Below are positions 9,066 to 21,896 of a stretch of 64,000 nt of DNA, piece by piece. Under the pieces are notes generated by a model. It did no database searches. It had not been told where the DNA came from and worked only from the letters and a program-made list of their open reading frames with translations. Origin of the DNA: Lycocorax pyrrhopterus obiensis (taxonomy: Eukaryota; Chordata; Aves; Passeriformes; Paradisaeidae). Within the stretch, counting starts at the first letter, position 1, and each line of letters opens with the position of its first letter. The position numbers and the translations under genes were made by a program. Location of the stretch: contig JACSVZ010000024.1 of assembly GCA_014706295.1 (NCBI GenBank), positions 6,263,608 through 6,327,607 of the forward strand, read 5' to 3'.

Positions 9066-12000
9066 GTTGGCTGGTTTTATCTGGACGTTTACATTTGCTA
9101 ATCAGCTTTGTTTTGTGCAGGGTTAATGACTGCTCAGAGATGAGAAAGTGTTTGATCCACTGTGCTGGCTCTGGAAAAATGGGGGCTTTTAACAGGCCTG
9201 GGGGAGAAGGAAAAGCCCTTTAATTAGTGATGCTCCTGTTGAGTTCTTGCAGAGCAGGAGTCAAACAGCCTTACCTGGGCAGTGCTCTGGGAGGATGGAG
9301 AAGCTTAAACTCAATATTTGCTGTGAAAATTGCTGGTCAGAGCAAGTGAAGTGTTTCAAGGCCCTGCAAGAAATGAACAGCAGGTTTGATTGACTTAGAG
9401 AAGGAGCTGTAGTGGTGTGAGAGCTCATCTGAGGCATCCTGGGGGCTCCCTGCCTTTCCATAATCATGGAATGGTTTGGGTTGGAAGGGACCTTACAAGT
9501 CATCCAGTTCCAACCCCTTTTTAATCACACTGGAAACTTGCTGGGTTGCTGCTGTGGAATTCTTGTAAAAACTCAAGCTGTGTTTCTGAAATCAGCTCAG
9601 TTCTGAAGTCTGAAGTTCTCTGGAAGGTGCTTTTGAATTCTTTTTGTGCTGCAGCTGCGGTAGCTGTGATGTGCACAATGAAATGGGAGATTTGATGAGT
9701 CTTTCCTGTCCTTGTGCAGGGTTTAAACTGAGGCAGGGCTGCTCTAGGTCCTGGCTGGAAGGGGAGATTCAGAGCAGCTCCTTCTGCACTCAGTCTTTTG
9801 TTTCTTCACAAAGTCCATCTGGGTGAATTTGGTGCTTGTGGAGCCACAGACCCAGACTCGGGACGTGCTGATCCTCATTCACTTGGATTTTCCCTGGATG
9901 TCCCGGGCAGAGCCTGCAGGGGTGCAGCTCCCGAGGGTTTAATGCCTCCTCCTTTATCATCCCAATCTTGCTTCCACCCGGGTTTGGTGACCTCTGAATG
10001 CCTTTTAATCTTAGCACTAATAGAAGTTCTTTAAATACATTCAGGACCTGAGTCACTGCTTATCTTCCCTCACACCTATTTCCATCTCCTGCCTCCAGGA
10101 CTGATAAAGGACCTCTGCTGGTTTGGGATGGGCCAGGCCTCCCCTCCACCTTTCCATCTCCTTTGGAGTTTCTATTGTTGGTGCTCCCTGCCTTTTTTTT
10201 TCATCTCTCCATAAAGAATGGTGTGGGCTTAAAAAGAGCAATTAAATGCAGTGTTTAAAAAGGATAGAACTTCTAAATTGTGTATAGGTTAATATTTTAA
10301 TTCCTTCCTACTTATCCAGTCAAGTACTAACGTTTCATTTAAATACCAGTGGGGATAATCAGCCCTCTCCTCTCCTGAGCTGTCCCTGTCCCTGCTGTTG
10401 CACAGACCCTTTTTAGCACAGAATCTCTGCTGGGCTGGGTTCCATCTGTGTCTGTTCTGTTTATGACACCACTGAATTCCCGCGTGAGCCTCTAATTGAG
10501 CTCCCGTCATCCAAACCCAAAGTTGTCTGATCCCTTCCCCACTCCAGCTTCTTGGTTAACCTCTTCTCTCTGTTTTTAAATCCTTTTATTTGTAGTTCAG
10601 AAATGACACTGCAGGTGCCTGGTGTGATGAGGCAGGAGCTGCCTGGATCTCACTTCTTTGTATCCTGGATCTGCTCTTGCTGAATTTTGGCTTCTTGACC
10701 CAGGCCACTTTGGTGAAGTGACAGACACAGGGTCTAGGTAAGGGGTTTGCTGCAACAATTGTTTCTAACTCCACAAAAAGTTTAATTGGACTGTGTAATT
10801 TAAATGGAACTGAGTCCCCAGGAGTGAGTGTGAGGCTGAGGTGAGTCACAGGTCAGTCTCTGTAGCTGCTTCTGAAGAAAGATGTGTTTGTTGTGTCAAC
10901 AGGTGGGACAATGGCAGGTGTGTGTGTGCAACAGTTCCAAGTTTATAGAAACTCAGGGCTGGATTGTTAAATTTTTCCACTTGTGTGACTTTGGCAATTT
11001 TCCTGGGAGTGCTCCATGGAGCTCCCTGAGCCCAGGGATTTACCCTGAATTGCCTCAGGACACAGAACTGTTCTGCTGCTGCTTGGGCAGGGCCCAGTGC
11101 TCCCTGGGAGCCCAGGGATAAATCCCAGCACCAGGGCAGAGTTCTGTGCTGGGAGCCATCCCAAAACCTCCCTCACCTGACACAAATCTGTGTCCTGAGC
11201 AGTGAGGGCTGCAGGGAGAGACCTGGGCTCAGAGGATCAGTTCTGCACTCTGACTTCATTCCTCAAGCACCAAACTCCAAATCTCTGTGTGTTGGTGTAA
11301 AAAGCAGCTCTGGGAGGAGCAGCTCAGCAGGGCACAGAGCTGTATTTTGGTGGAGTTCCATTCCAGCTGTTGTGTGTCATAACATATGGTTTGGTACAGG
11401 ATCTTCTCTTAAACCCTTGATTTGTCTGCTTGAAGTCCACTGTGGATGTCACCAATGTCTCAAAGCAGCCACAGCACTGACAATTCCAATGGAATTGTGT
11501 TTCTCTTAAATCAGGTCTAACTCATTTCAATAAATGACTGTTGGAAGTAATTCTATCTCTTCAAGGATAATAAAAAGATTATTAAATCTCAGCACAATGG
11601 CGTAGGGAGTTGTGTATTTCCAGACTTTAATCACCAGTTTGACCTTTGAACTTTATTCAGCAGTCCTGGATGAGTTCAAAGAGGCTGGAACTGCTGGAGT
11701 CCCTTCAGCTGGGGTGTGAAACAACAGCTGGGGATGGTTCCCCGCGCTGGCTGGAGGCAGAGATGTCCTGTACCAGCCACTCTTATCTGGGCTCCCTCTG
11801 GCTCAGGAATCAGTCCCTGCTTAAAGTCCGGCAGGAATTGACTCCTTCCTGCTGTGTGGCACTGGAGGGGGTGACACAGCTCAGCTGTTCCGCAGCCCTG
11901 GGTTTGTTCTGAGCTGGGTTCTGGGGGAAAGAAGTGCTTTGCTTTGTTATCACTTGTTCAGTTTAGTTCTGACTTGAGCCAGAGCATTTCCTTCCGCTGT

Positions 12001-12480
12001 GAGTGGAGCTCAGGGAGCATCCAACATGGTTAAGGATCTTCTGGTCCACTGGTGATGGTTTGTGTTTGCTTCCTGGGCTGGCTGGAGGCAATCAGGCTCT
12101 TAAAGTATTAGAACAACCAATATACAGAGGGAGATGATGTTCAGAGGGATCCCCAGTTCTCACTGTAGGTTTGTACCTAAACGTCTCCAAGTGGCTTTGG
12201 CTCTATCTCACCAGGCCAGGGATGGACTGGAAGCTGTTCCTGAAGGGATGAGGATCACAGTTTGTCACAGAGCTGGAAAGGAGAGTTTGGGTTTTTCTTC
12301 CTTTTTTCCCCAGTCTATAATTTAAAATCAAGAGCCCAAGGTGCCTCCTCTGGGCTTTGCTGGTATCTTGTGTGGGGGCTGTGCCCGAGCAGCGAGCAGG
12401 AGTTGTGCTCCAGCCCATCTCCCAGGGAGGGAAAACGCTGCGAAATTCTTCCTTAGCTGGGAGTGTCGGATTCTGTAATG
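9066..12480. other. Intergenic DNA between SRRM1 and CLIC4, proximal part
   Basis: Single-copy DNA of mixed composition with short open frames on both strands but no exon-like series. The only recognised element is the CR1 scrap at 9461-9518. Confidence 0.7.
9461..9518 (-). mobile_element. CR1 LINE 3' end, small fragment
   Basis: On the + strand it reads taatcatggaatggtttggg, ttggaagggacctt, then catccagttccaacccc. This is the inverted terminal part of CR1, and only the last 60 or so bases of the element are present. Confidence 0.82.
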
Positions 12481-13970
12481 GGAGCCGGCCAGCTCCCGGG
12501 GCAGGTGAGTCAGGTCTGACGCCCAAACCCGGCTGCGTGAAGCCGGGACTGGAGCGGGGGTGACTCACGGTGACGCAGCCGCGGGGCCACCCGTGCCCGT
12601 TTGTGCCGTGCTTTGGGGTTGGGCCGAGCCTGTTTCAGGGTTTGGATAATCCTAAAAATCAGCGCTGCAGGAGGGAACGTGCTGGCTCCCAAACCGGGGC
12701 TGGGGTCAGGGAGGGGGGCTGGGGTCAGTGCCAGGAGCGCAGCTCCCCACGGGTCGGGATTTGCCGCAGGGGAGAAGACTCTGAGCCTTCAGTGCAAGGT
12801 GTTTTAATCACCAAGTCATTAATTATCTTTAGCGTTCGTGTTGTGGCAGATTCTGTAAGAGTCGTGGTTTTTCTCATTCGAGATCAATCCATCGGGAATT
12901 GTGTGGTGAACACCTCCCAGGGCCAGGTGTGGGACTTGACCTCCGGGCCGGGCCCGGGGGAGGCCGCCCAGCCCGGGATGGGGTCAGGAATCGTTCTGAA
13001 CTCCCACATCTGCTTCCCCGGGCCGAGGAGTTGAACGCAGGAGGGATGTGAGGTCCGGAGCGTCCTTCCTCCCACACAAAGGCAGGATGCGGCCGCCCGG
13101 GGCAGCTCCCGGCGTCATTGCGGGCTTTGTGCGCCGAGCCTCGGGCAGGGACAGGGCTGGGGGCAGCGGGGCTGCGGCTCCCACAGCGACCCCGCTGCAG
13201 CCGGGGCTGCTCTTGCAGCGAGGTGTTAAATCCGGGGGCAGCGGGGGCGTGCGGGGACACGGAGAAGGACCTTGTCCGACAGATCCTGGAGAGCTCGAGT
13301 TGCTCTTTGCGGCTGTGGCAGGAGCGGGGCTGGGCCTTGTGCTGATCCGGGCGTGGGGGGCGATTCTCCGAATCCCTGGGAAATTCAGGATCCTTCTGTT
13401 TCACTTAAAAGAAAACACGGAAAACAGCTGTCCTGGGAAAGCAGCGCTGGGGGGAAGGGAATTGTAGGGAATTGTTCGGTTCCCCCACAGAGCCTTTGTG
13501 TTCAGTCCAGGGGCAGAGCTGCGGCTCGTGTAAATTGTTGTGGCTATGAAACAAATTGAATTCTGCCGCCGACGTCAGCTGGGGAATGGCCCCTGGAGAG
13601 GAGGGTCACCGTGAGGGGCCGGACTCTCCAAAGCACGTGCAGTCCTTATCTGCTCGGCCAGACCTTCCTCTGGGTTCTGTCCCCACCCCTGACCTGTGCC
13701 GGTGTCCTGCTCCGGGCTGGCCCCAAGTGCACAAAGCTCGGCTGCCTCCGTGGGGTCCATCCCCTGACCCACAAGTGGGGCGGGAGAAGGGAATGTCCGT
13801 GGGGGCACAGCCTGGGAAGCTCTCAGGAGGATTTTTACATGGGGGGGCTTTTTGTAATTCCTCATTCAGGCTTTAAAACTCGAGCTTCAGATGAAACCAA
13901 AGCTGGCGGAACGGTTGTGAGAAATGTGGATCCGTTTTAAGAATAACCCCCAGGCTTCCCCTCTCCAGGA
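12481..13970. other. GC-rich intergenic stretch with CpG-rich patches and AP-1 sites
   Basis: CpG-rich patches are visible at about 12480-12620 and 12930-13360. TGAGTCA is at 12506-12512 and TGACTCA at 12561-12567. Several long open frames on both strands reflect the lack of stop triplets in GC-rich DNA. I see no coding signature. It could be a regulatory element or a noncoding promoter. Confidence 0.5.
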
Positions 13971-16288
13971 GGGAGGAAGCTCCCATTAAAAATTGATAGT
14001 CTCCCTGTCAGCTGGATTTTAATTCAGCGAGTGGATTTGACTACTGATGTGAAAAAAATTACTTTTGTCACCGTGCTGATATTTTTTTAATGAGACAGAA
14101 ATGGTTTGGCACCTTTCCAGCTTATTAAAACATTTGTGAGTCCACCGGCACAAGGGGACGAGAAGGGAAAATTACATTAAGTGCATGATTGGCAAAACAA
14201 AATTGAGCTCTTTTTTATTTATTTATTTTTAATCTATTACAAGCCTGTGAATGAATCCTTCTATTATTTATGGGGGAGGATAAAGGGAGCCGTCCCTGTG
14301 GCTGCAGGCAGACTCCGCTTTCAGTTTAACTCTTCTTTCCAGACAGGGAAAGTGGACACCTGCTGTTATCCAGGACAGAGATAAGTGAAGGGAGCCGTGT
14401 GAAAAGGGAGAAATCCGCATGTTCTGTGGGAGAACAGGGCCCTGGGGATGATTGATGTGTCAGTGGTCTGTGGGTTCCCAGCTCGCCACAGGGTGAATTT
14501 CTCCACTGGAAAAAAGCCTTCCCCCCTCCCAGGGGCATCAGACCGTTTCAGCCACTGCATCCCATGAGTTGAGTCCCCCCCGGGTCTCCATCCTGCTCTG
14601 GAGCCGCTCTGCAGCCCCGAGGCTTTGCTGCACAGCGCCCATCCCAAGGTCGGCCGCATTGCCAGTGGCGATCTGGCCCCTCTCCAGCTCCGCTTCCTTC
14701 CTCCTGCCCTCAGCCCAGGGCCTTCCCTGCCTGCACAGCAGCGCGGACACGCTGCAGCCAATGTTAATCCAATTCCCTGCTCCCTGCCCTTCTCGGGGGG
14801 ATTTTTGCGGGGAGGGGGCGAGGTCGGTGCTGAGCTGGGAATGCTGACACGCTGTGGGAATCCTCGTGGGATCCCCCTCCTGCCTCAGTGTCCCCTCAGC
14901 ACCACGGGTTCAGCATTCCCTGTGACGTAAGGAAGATTCCTGTTGATAAAGAGCTGGATGAAGCGCATGTGATGAACAGCGTGTGCTGATAACCGAGCCT
15001 CTTCCTGCAGCTCAGGGGCCACTTTGCTGCAGAGAGGCCGAGGAGGGGCTGGCCCTGCTGGTACCAACCCCGGGAGAAGGGGGCTGTGGACAGCAGGATT
15101 TCTCCCTGCTGCCAACAGAGGATTTGGGTTTATCCTCTCCAACTGCACATCCCACTATTAATGAGCAGCCAGGGTATCATTTGAATTTTAATGACATCAC
15201 AGATGCAGCGCTGCTAATTGCTCATTTGCTTATCTGGAATGAGTTTTAAATCTGTGAAAGAAACCTGAATCACAGAAACCTCTTATGCAGCTGATCAGGG
15301 CAGGGTTAGAAAAGCTGGGCTGGGGGGCAGAGGGGTGGCTCCAGTCCTCAATTATTTATCCCGGATTTATGCTTAAACTTTTGCCTCTAACTGGCTCTTA
15401 TCGTTACTCTGTAGGAGCCCGAAGAGCCTTACAGCAGTCATTACACAGACAAACCATCGGGGTAAAGAGGTGATAATTAAAATTGCAAAAGCAAGTATCC
15501 AGTGATCTGAAATACCAGAATTTCAGCCTGAGCAGGTCGAGCGTGTGCTGCAGATAAGGAGCAGGGAGATGGGAAGATTTGGGAACTCTTTGGTCCTGCC
15601 CCGCAGGATTGTTGTTGCTCTCCCCATCTGCAGGGCACAAGTGGCTCTGCTGGGGACCGCAGCTGCTTTTTGACTCGGTGACTCAGGAGGTTTGGGTTCA
15701 GTTCCCCGTCCTGCTGTGGGTATCTCAGGGATTTGGGATGTCATTCCCTTGGCAGCGCCTCAGGCTGTGAGGTTTGGAGAAGGTGGAGGAGTTTCTGTCC
15801 CTGTGTTTGGAGAGCTGGAGCACTCTACGTGCTGCTGCAATGCAAATAATTTTATCAGAAAGATTATTTCTAAATCCTGGTAGAACTGCGAGATCTTGGC
15901 CTCTTGTCCTGCCCACAATTCCTTTTCTTTCCTGAGTACTTGGAAAAAAATCTGGCTCCTTCCAGCGTGACTCAGATAGGAGGAAATAAACCCCACATTC
16001 ATCATGTCACTGCTTGAGTCAGATCAGCATTTACGCCATTGGTCCGGAGCAGGGTGGCTCTGGGAGAGGTGTTCACTTTGTTCCTTGGGATAAATGTCAT
16101 TAATCCCTGACTTTCCCCAAAGAACCTCCTGGAAAGCTCGGGGGATTTGGGATGCACAGCTTCACCCCACAGGCAGAGCAGTGATATAAAACTTTAGATG
16201 ATGCCCAGCTGTACAGAAGTGGTTTGGGTTTTTGAAGGTGACAGTCCTGCCCTAAACCGGGATGGATTATTAGGTGCCTGCACTGATG
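13971..16288. other. Intergenic DNA with AT-rich islands (candidate conserved noncoding elements)
   Basis: AT-rich, non-repetitive blocks at about 13985-14290, 15120-15260 and 15340-15500 are rich in TAAT/ATTA and GATA-like motifs and embedded in GC-rich DNA. Three AP-1 matches lie at 15679-15685, 15968-15974 and 16015-16021. Enhancer function is inferred from composition only. Confidence 0.4.
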
Positions 16289-16495
16289 GAATCAGAGAAT
16301 CACAGAATGGTTTGGGGTGGAAGGGAACTTAAATATGATCCAGTTCCACCCCTGCCAAGGGCAGGGACACCTTCCACTATCCCATATTGCTCATGTTTGA
16401 ACACTTCCAGGGATGGGGCAGCCACAGCTTCTCTGGACAACCTGTGCCAGGGCCTCCCCACCCTGACAGGGAAGGATTTTTTCCCAATACTCATG
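16289..16495 (-). mobile_element. CR1 LINE 3' tail, truncated
   Basis: On the + strand it begins gaatcagagaatcacagaat and shows the CR1 landmarks ggtttggggtggaaggga, gcagggacaccttccacta, acacttccagggatggggca and cttctctggacaacctgtgc. The element lies on the minus strand, with its 3' octamer-like repeats at the low coordinate. It is 5'-truncated and has no reverse transcriptase frame. Confidence 0.92.
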
Positions 16496-19400
16496 GCTTT
16501 GGATCAAGCCAGCCTGGAGATAAAGAGGTTTTGTGTTGGACTTGTTTTTTTGTGGATATTTTTCTCTCTGATGTTGGGCTGCACCCCAGAGGGAAAATAC
16601 TGCATCTTGGTGTCATTGCTGTGATTGGATTGATCCCTGCAGATCCATGGGAGGGCAGCTGGAAGCTGGGAAGGAGCTGGAGCTGGAGCTGCAGCTGCTG
16701 CTTCCCCCTTCCCCACACACAAAGGCACAGGCAGCACACGGAGGCTATGCTGCCTTTCCACACCTCCCCTTCCCCCGGGTCCCTCAGAACCTGCAGCCCA
16801 TTAAAAACCCACATCAAAACAGAGTTTCTGCCATTCCAGCTCCGTGACAGAAGCCAGTCCGCGGTGCTGAAGCCCAGCTGGGATATAACGGACAGGGTTC
16901 ACTAGGGGAGCCCCCAGCTACCGGCAACTTCCAGGCTTTTCAGATGATGGAAATTCAGCAGGAAACCTCGGTGGTGGCATTTGATTGCTGCTGCAGGGGA
17001 GTGTGGCTGATTTAACCACTTAATAAACCTCAGCCAGGCAAAGCTGGGGTTGTTATTTGGGGAAAAGCAGGTTGTGTAGTGCTTTTTACTTCACCAAATC
17101 TCCTTATCAGCCCGGGTGTTTGAATCACCTGGGGACTAACCTTAAAAGAAAACAGCCAATACCTGAATTTATTTACTTTCAGGCAACTTCTATACATAAA
17201 GGTGGGGAAATATAGATTTTAATCAGGCTCACAAAACTATCTTTTTTTTTCTCTCTTTCCCCAATAACTTTTCAAACCAGGAATGCTGTGGATTTGGGGT
17301 TTTTCTTGAAGGAACTCCTTGTCCGTGTGTGTCTGCACGGTGCTGCCATGGGGAGGTTTCCCAGCACTCAGACCCAGCTCCCTTCACAGCAGCTCCATCT
17401 CTGCTTCTTGATCCTTTCCAGGTCTCTTCCTGCAGAAGGGAGAAGCCCGAGTCGTTGTTTCCTGATGCTCACAGCAGAGGACAGGCTGATAACTGAATTT
17501 GGAAAGTAGGGCAGCAAGAAACGCCAGCCAGAGCACAGCAACAGCCTCCTGCTGAAAGGGGAGTCAGGCATTCAATTACTCCTGTTGTGCGTGTGGTCCT
17601 GGGAGCCAACTTTCCTCTTCCCCCTCCTTGGATATCACCTCCAAAGGCAGGGAGGTGACAAGCACTTCAACTTCCCCCGTGTTCCAACAGCACCGAGGTG
17701 AAAACTCTGCCTGTGTCAGCATTCCCAAAAAGCTGCCCCCGGTGGGGAGGGGATCCTCGGCAGAGGGAAACCTGCAGACAATGCCTGCTTTGTCCCCTCC
17801 CTGCTCCTCGGGTGCCCTGAGATGCTGAGTCCAAACATTTAACCACAAAATGCATTAATTACCATCCAGCTCCCCGGGGGAAGGACCATTTGCCAGTAAC
17901 CAGGGGGGGAAAAAAAAGGAAGAATCATGGAAAGTCCATTGATTGTTAAATGACTCCAAGTGCCATTACTGCCACTGAAAGTTCTTGATGAACATTTCCT
18001 AGAAACATTGAGTTCTCCCACGTCTGCGCTCGGAGCGATGCTAAGTTGGACTGTGGAGCAGAGGAGTGACCCAGAAATTGTGGGATGAAGTCACCTTCCC
18101 ACATAATGCCATGAGATGTGTCCTGTGCTGCTGTAATTCTGCCTGGGCCCACAGCAGAGCTGGTTTTTGTGGATTTTTCCCCAGCAGCAGCTGTGAGCTC
18201 CGGGGCCGGCTCCACGCGTGTCCTCAGCTGCTCACTGCAGCTAATCCTAAAGTCTGGCAGCCATGCAGGATGAAAATGAGTTATCCAGGGACAGCTGGAT
18301 GGGAATTACAGCAAACTGCAAACAGTCTGACACCAGCAGAAGTTGGATTTCCCCTGCACTCCTTGGAAATCTGGCGGGCTCCTGCTCTCCCAGCAGCTCC
18401 AAACCAAACCCTGCTCAGTGCAGGGGCAATAAAAGAGGAATGAGCCATAACAAAATCGTCCCTCCCAGGAGGCAGCTGATGGATGGAGCCCAAAATCCCT
18501 CTTGGTACCAGGATGGGAGGAGGAACTTGGAGCTCCTGGGGTTACTCTGCTAAGGGGGCAGCAGCTCAGCAGAGCATCTGTGACACGAGGGCTGGGCCTG
18601 CGGTGGCTGCGCTCCCGCTGCTGCATCCCAGCCCAGGATCCCGAATTAGCTCTGGAATGGGAATGCTGGTATTTATAACCAGGGTGTGTCAGTCCTGCCT
18701 TTCCTTTAATAGGTGTCCCTGGGCAGGTTCTTCTCCAGCTGCGTCCAGCATGGCTTTAAAGGAGTTCTAATGAACCCAACAGTCAGGACAGGCTCCTGCT
18801 TCCAGCCACAGCCAGCTCTGGATGCTCTCCCTCCCAAACCTCCTCAGCACCTTTCTTCTCGCAGCAGTTTCATTATAATTAAAAAAATGGGATGTTCATA
18901 CATGTCTCCCACTGAGTGACAACATGACCTGTGCGCCGAGCTCCTCCCGTGCCCAAAAAATTCCCCGTGGAAATAAAAACCCATTTTTGAGCCCTGGGGT
19001 CAGCGTGGCAGTGAATTCCACCAGAGGAACACGCACAGCCAGGGCAGGAGAGGACCTGCTTTGATATCTTTAACATCTGATGCCTCTGGTTTCAAAAGCA
19101 CTTGGAAAGTTTGAGATGGAAAAATTGCTGCAGAAAGGCCAAAAGTGCTGGAGAAGCGAAACAATCCCACGTTGTTTTGCTGCTCTGCCAAATGGGAACG
19201 AAGCTCCTGAATGCAGCATAAAATAGTATCGAGGGAGTGACCCACTGAGCACACGTGGGGGCCAGAATTGCTTTGTTCCCACTCCCTGGCTCGGTGCAAA
19301 TTTAGCTTTGAGTAAGTCACTGAACTTTCCTGACTCATTCCTCACCGCTGTTAAAGGTGGGTGATGCTCATTTCCCTATGGATTGTTAGGAGCACTGGTG

Positions 19401-21329
19401 ATTTATTATGTAAAGTGTGGACAAATTAATCCTAAGTGTTATAAAAAAAATAAAATAAATCCAGAATAATACAAGCAGCAATTACTGAAGGAGAAAAGAA
19501 TGGAGAGCTTTTAGACCGTTCTGAGCATTGTTAGAGGTTTCATTTGAATGGGGAGCATGAGGGGTTTGGTAAGTGGCAGCTGGAAACCAACAAAATGTCA
19601 TCTGAAAGTGAAATAATTGAAAAGATATTAAAGCAGAGCCAGGGCTGGTGCAGCTGGGTATAAATGAAATAAGCTATTAGCTGCTCCGCGAGATACCAGC
19701 AGGGGAGAGCTTTTGTTAGAGCAGAAGCGCAGCAGTGGTGAGGGAAAAACAGTCCTGGCAGCTCCTTTGTGGGGCTGGGGAAACATAAAAAGGCCCCGAG
19801 TGCCTCGCAGACCTCAAATTTGTTGCTCTACACCCACCTTTGTGGGCGCCGTGGGAGAGCTGTTTCTTTGTGCTAAACCACTGCCTGCTCTCAAGCAGGT
19901 GGGTCTGTGCTGTGGGGACCCCGGGAAAGTACTGCAAGTTTGACAAAACCCTGTGATTTTAAACTTTTTGGTGAAGCAGGGAGGAAGGCTCGGTCTCTGG
20001 CTGAGGGGGAGTACCTGGCTCAGTGTTTCTTGTCCTGGAATAACGAGCCAGCTCCTGCCTTTCCCAGCAGACAGAGGATACAACTTTCCTTTGCCCCTCG
20101 TTAAACCAGTCCCTGAATCCACATTTGGCCCCAGCTGGCGCAAATTCCCTACTCTGACATGCGGAAAAGCGAATGCAAAGCCTAAGACAGATGCTTGTGG
20201 AGTCTCTAGGACAACCCCATTCAAGAGAAATTTCTTTCCTTCCCTTCTGTCCCACCCACGTTCCAACAACAACAACGGTGGGATGGTGTCCTTTGTGGTA
20301 CAGGCTGCAATTAATTAATGGGTAATTACCGAGGGAGGTTCCTGGCCAGGGCTGGACTGCACAGCCCCACATCGGTTTGGTTCCAGTGACACACCGATTT
20401 CCAACTCAGACCGTCCCACCCCATGAATCAGCGAGATTCCTTGGACTCTAAACCAAACAGAGATGAATATTCCACTGGCTCCCGGGGAGCTGGGGCTGTC
20501 CAGAAGCTGCAGGAATGGGAATGAAAAGGACTTTGTCACATCAGTAGCCCATCCCCATCAGCTCCGGAGAGGGGCTCACAGCAGTTTTTCCTGCTCCAGA
20601 TTAATTCAAGGGCATTCAAAGCTGATATTTGCGTAAAGACATCCGGTTATGCAGAACCGAGGGCAGTAAACGCCTGGAGAGAGAGGAGGTTTTGTTATTA
20701 CCAGCGAGTGCTCCGTTGGTAACCATTCCATGTGGAGCCATCCCGGGCTGCATTTGGGTACAAATTACAGGGAGGCTCATCCCGGGTCACAGACGGCATT
20801 GAAGTCACTCCGTGCCACCTCGGGGGATCCCACAGCCCCGGCCTGCCCTGGGAACGGCTCTGCCGAGACGCTCAGGTGCAGCTCCACTCAGACTATTAAA
20901 AATAGAGTCTGGGCTTCCAAAAGGAAAAGCAAGGACTGGGAGCAAGGGCGGGAGGCACCGAGGCATGAAAGCCGCTCTGTTCCCGAGGGCTGGGCTCCGC
21001 AGGCGTGAAGCCGCATGGGGAAAATGTGATCGCGGGCTCTGCTCTTTTGGTGGAAAGGCTGGAAAAAGCGTGGTTTCCTTTCTTTCCGACAGTTCACCCA
21101 GCTCTCCCGCACATTTTTCTGTTCGGGTCCTCAGTCCGTGACCTTAACAGTGAGGGGAAAACTAGGCTGGAGACTCAACTGCCTCTTGGGATGGATTTTT
21201 CCCCCTGTCACGAAAGGAGCTGTTTGTGCTGCTCTGGTGTGGCGGGGCCGTGAGGGGGAAGTTTCTAGATTTAAAGTTTTTCTCTGAGGGTGAGGCGATG
21301 ATGGAGGAGACACATACCTCGACCACAGG
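16496..21329. other. Intergenic DNA upstream of CLIC4
   Basis: No gene is supported. Alternating GC-rich and AT-rich stretches are present; an AT-rich island at about 19370-19690 is non-repetitive and may be a regulatory element. A TGACTCA is at 19331-19337. Confidence 0.6.
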
Positions 21330-21763
21330 GCTGTGGCCCTGCCAAGGCCGCTCCCAGACGTTGTCACCGAGCAAGGCACCAGCCGCGGGCGGTGTCTCAC
21401 GCCGGGGGAGCCCCTGGCTGGCACGGGGGTGTCCCCACCGCCATGGGGGGGACCGTGGGGACCCCCGTCCCTGAGGGGACTCCGCGGCCGCCATGGCCGG
21501 CGCTGCCCCCTCAGCGATGTCCCCTCACGGAGACCGCGCCCCTCAGCGCTGCCCAGCATTGTCCCCTCAGAGGGGCCACGCCCTCAGGTCAGACCACGCC
21601 CCCAGCCGCGCCCACGCCCCCTCAGCACCGCCCCCTCCATTCTTGCCCCGCCCCTCCCGCGCGGCCCTGCGGGCTCCGGGCGCGGGGCGGGGCCGCTCTC
21701 AGTCGCGCGCAGGGCGGGTGAGGGGAGCGGAGCGGCGGTGCCGTCCCGGCTGTGGCAGCGGCG

Positions 21764-21790
21764 GGCGAGGCGAGGCGAGGCGAGGCGAGG
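21764..21790 (+). repeat. (GGCGA)5 pentanucleotide repeat in CLIC4 5'UTR
   Basis: Five perfect GGCGA units plus GG sit 35 bases before the CLIC4 start codon, followed by a short CAG run at 21805-21816. Confidence 0.9.
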
Positions 21791-21824
21791 CTGGGCGGGG
21801 GCTGCAGCAGCAGCAGCGAGAGCA

Positions 21825-21896
21825 ATGGCGCTGTCCGTGCCGGTCAACGGGCTGAAGGAAGGCGACAAGGAGCCCGTCATCGAGCTCTTCGTCAAG
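21825..21896 (+). CDS. CLIC4: CLIC4 exon 1 (residues 1-24)
   Basis: It encodes [20 protein letters not shown], then LFVK, and ends in phase 0 at donor gtacgg (21897). It differs from human by a few conservative changes. The reading frame is also open upstream as far as an ATG at 21333. Confidence 0.97.
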
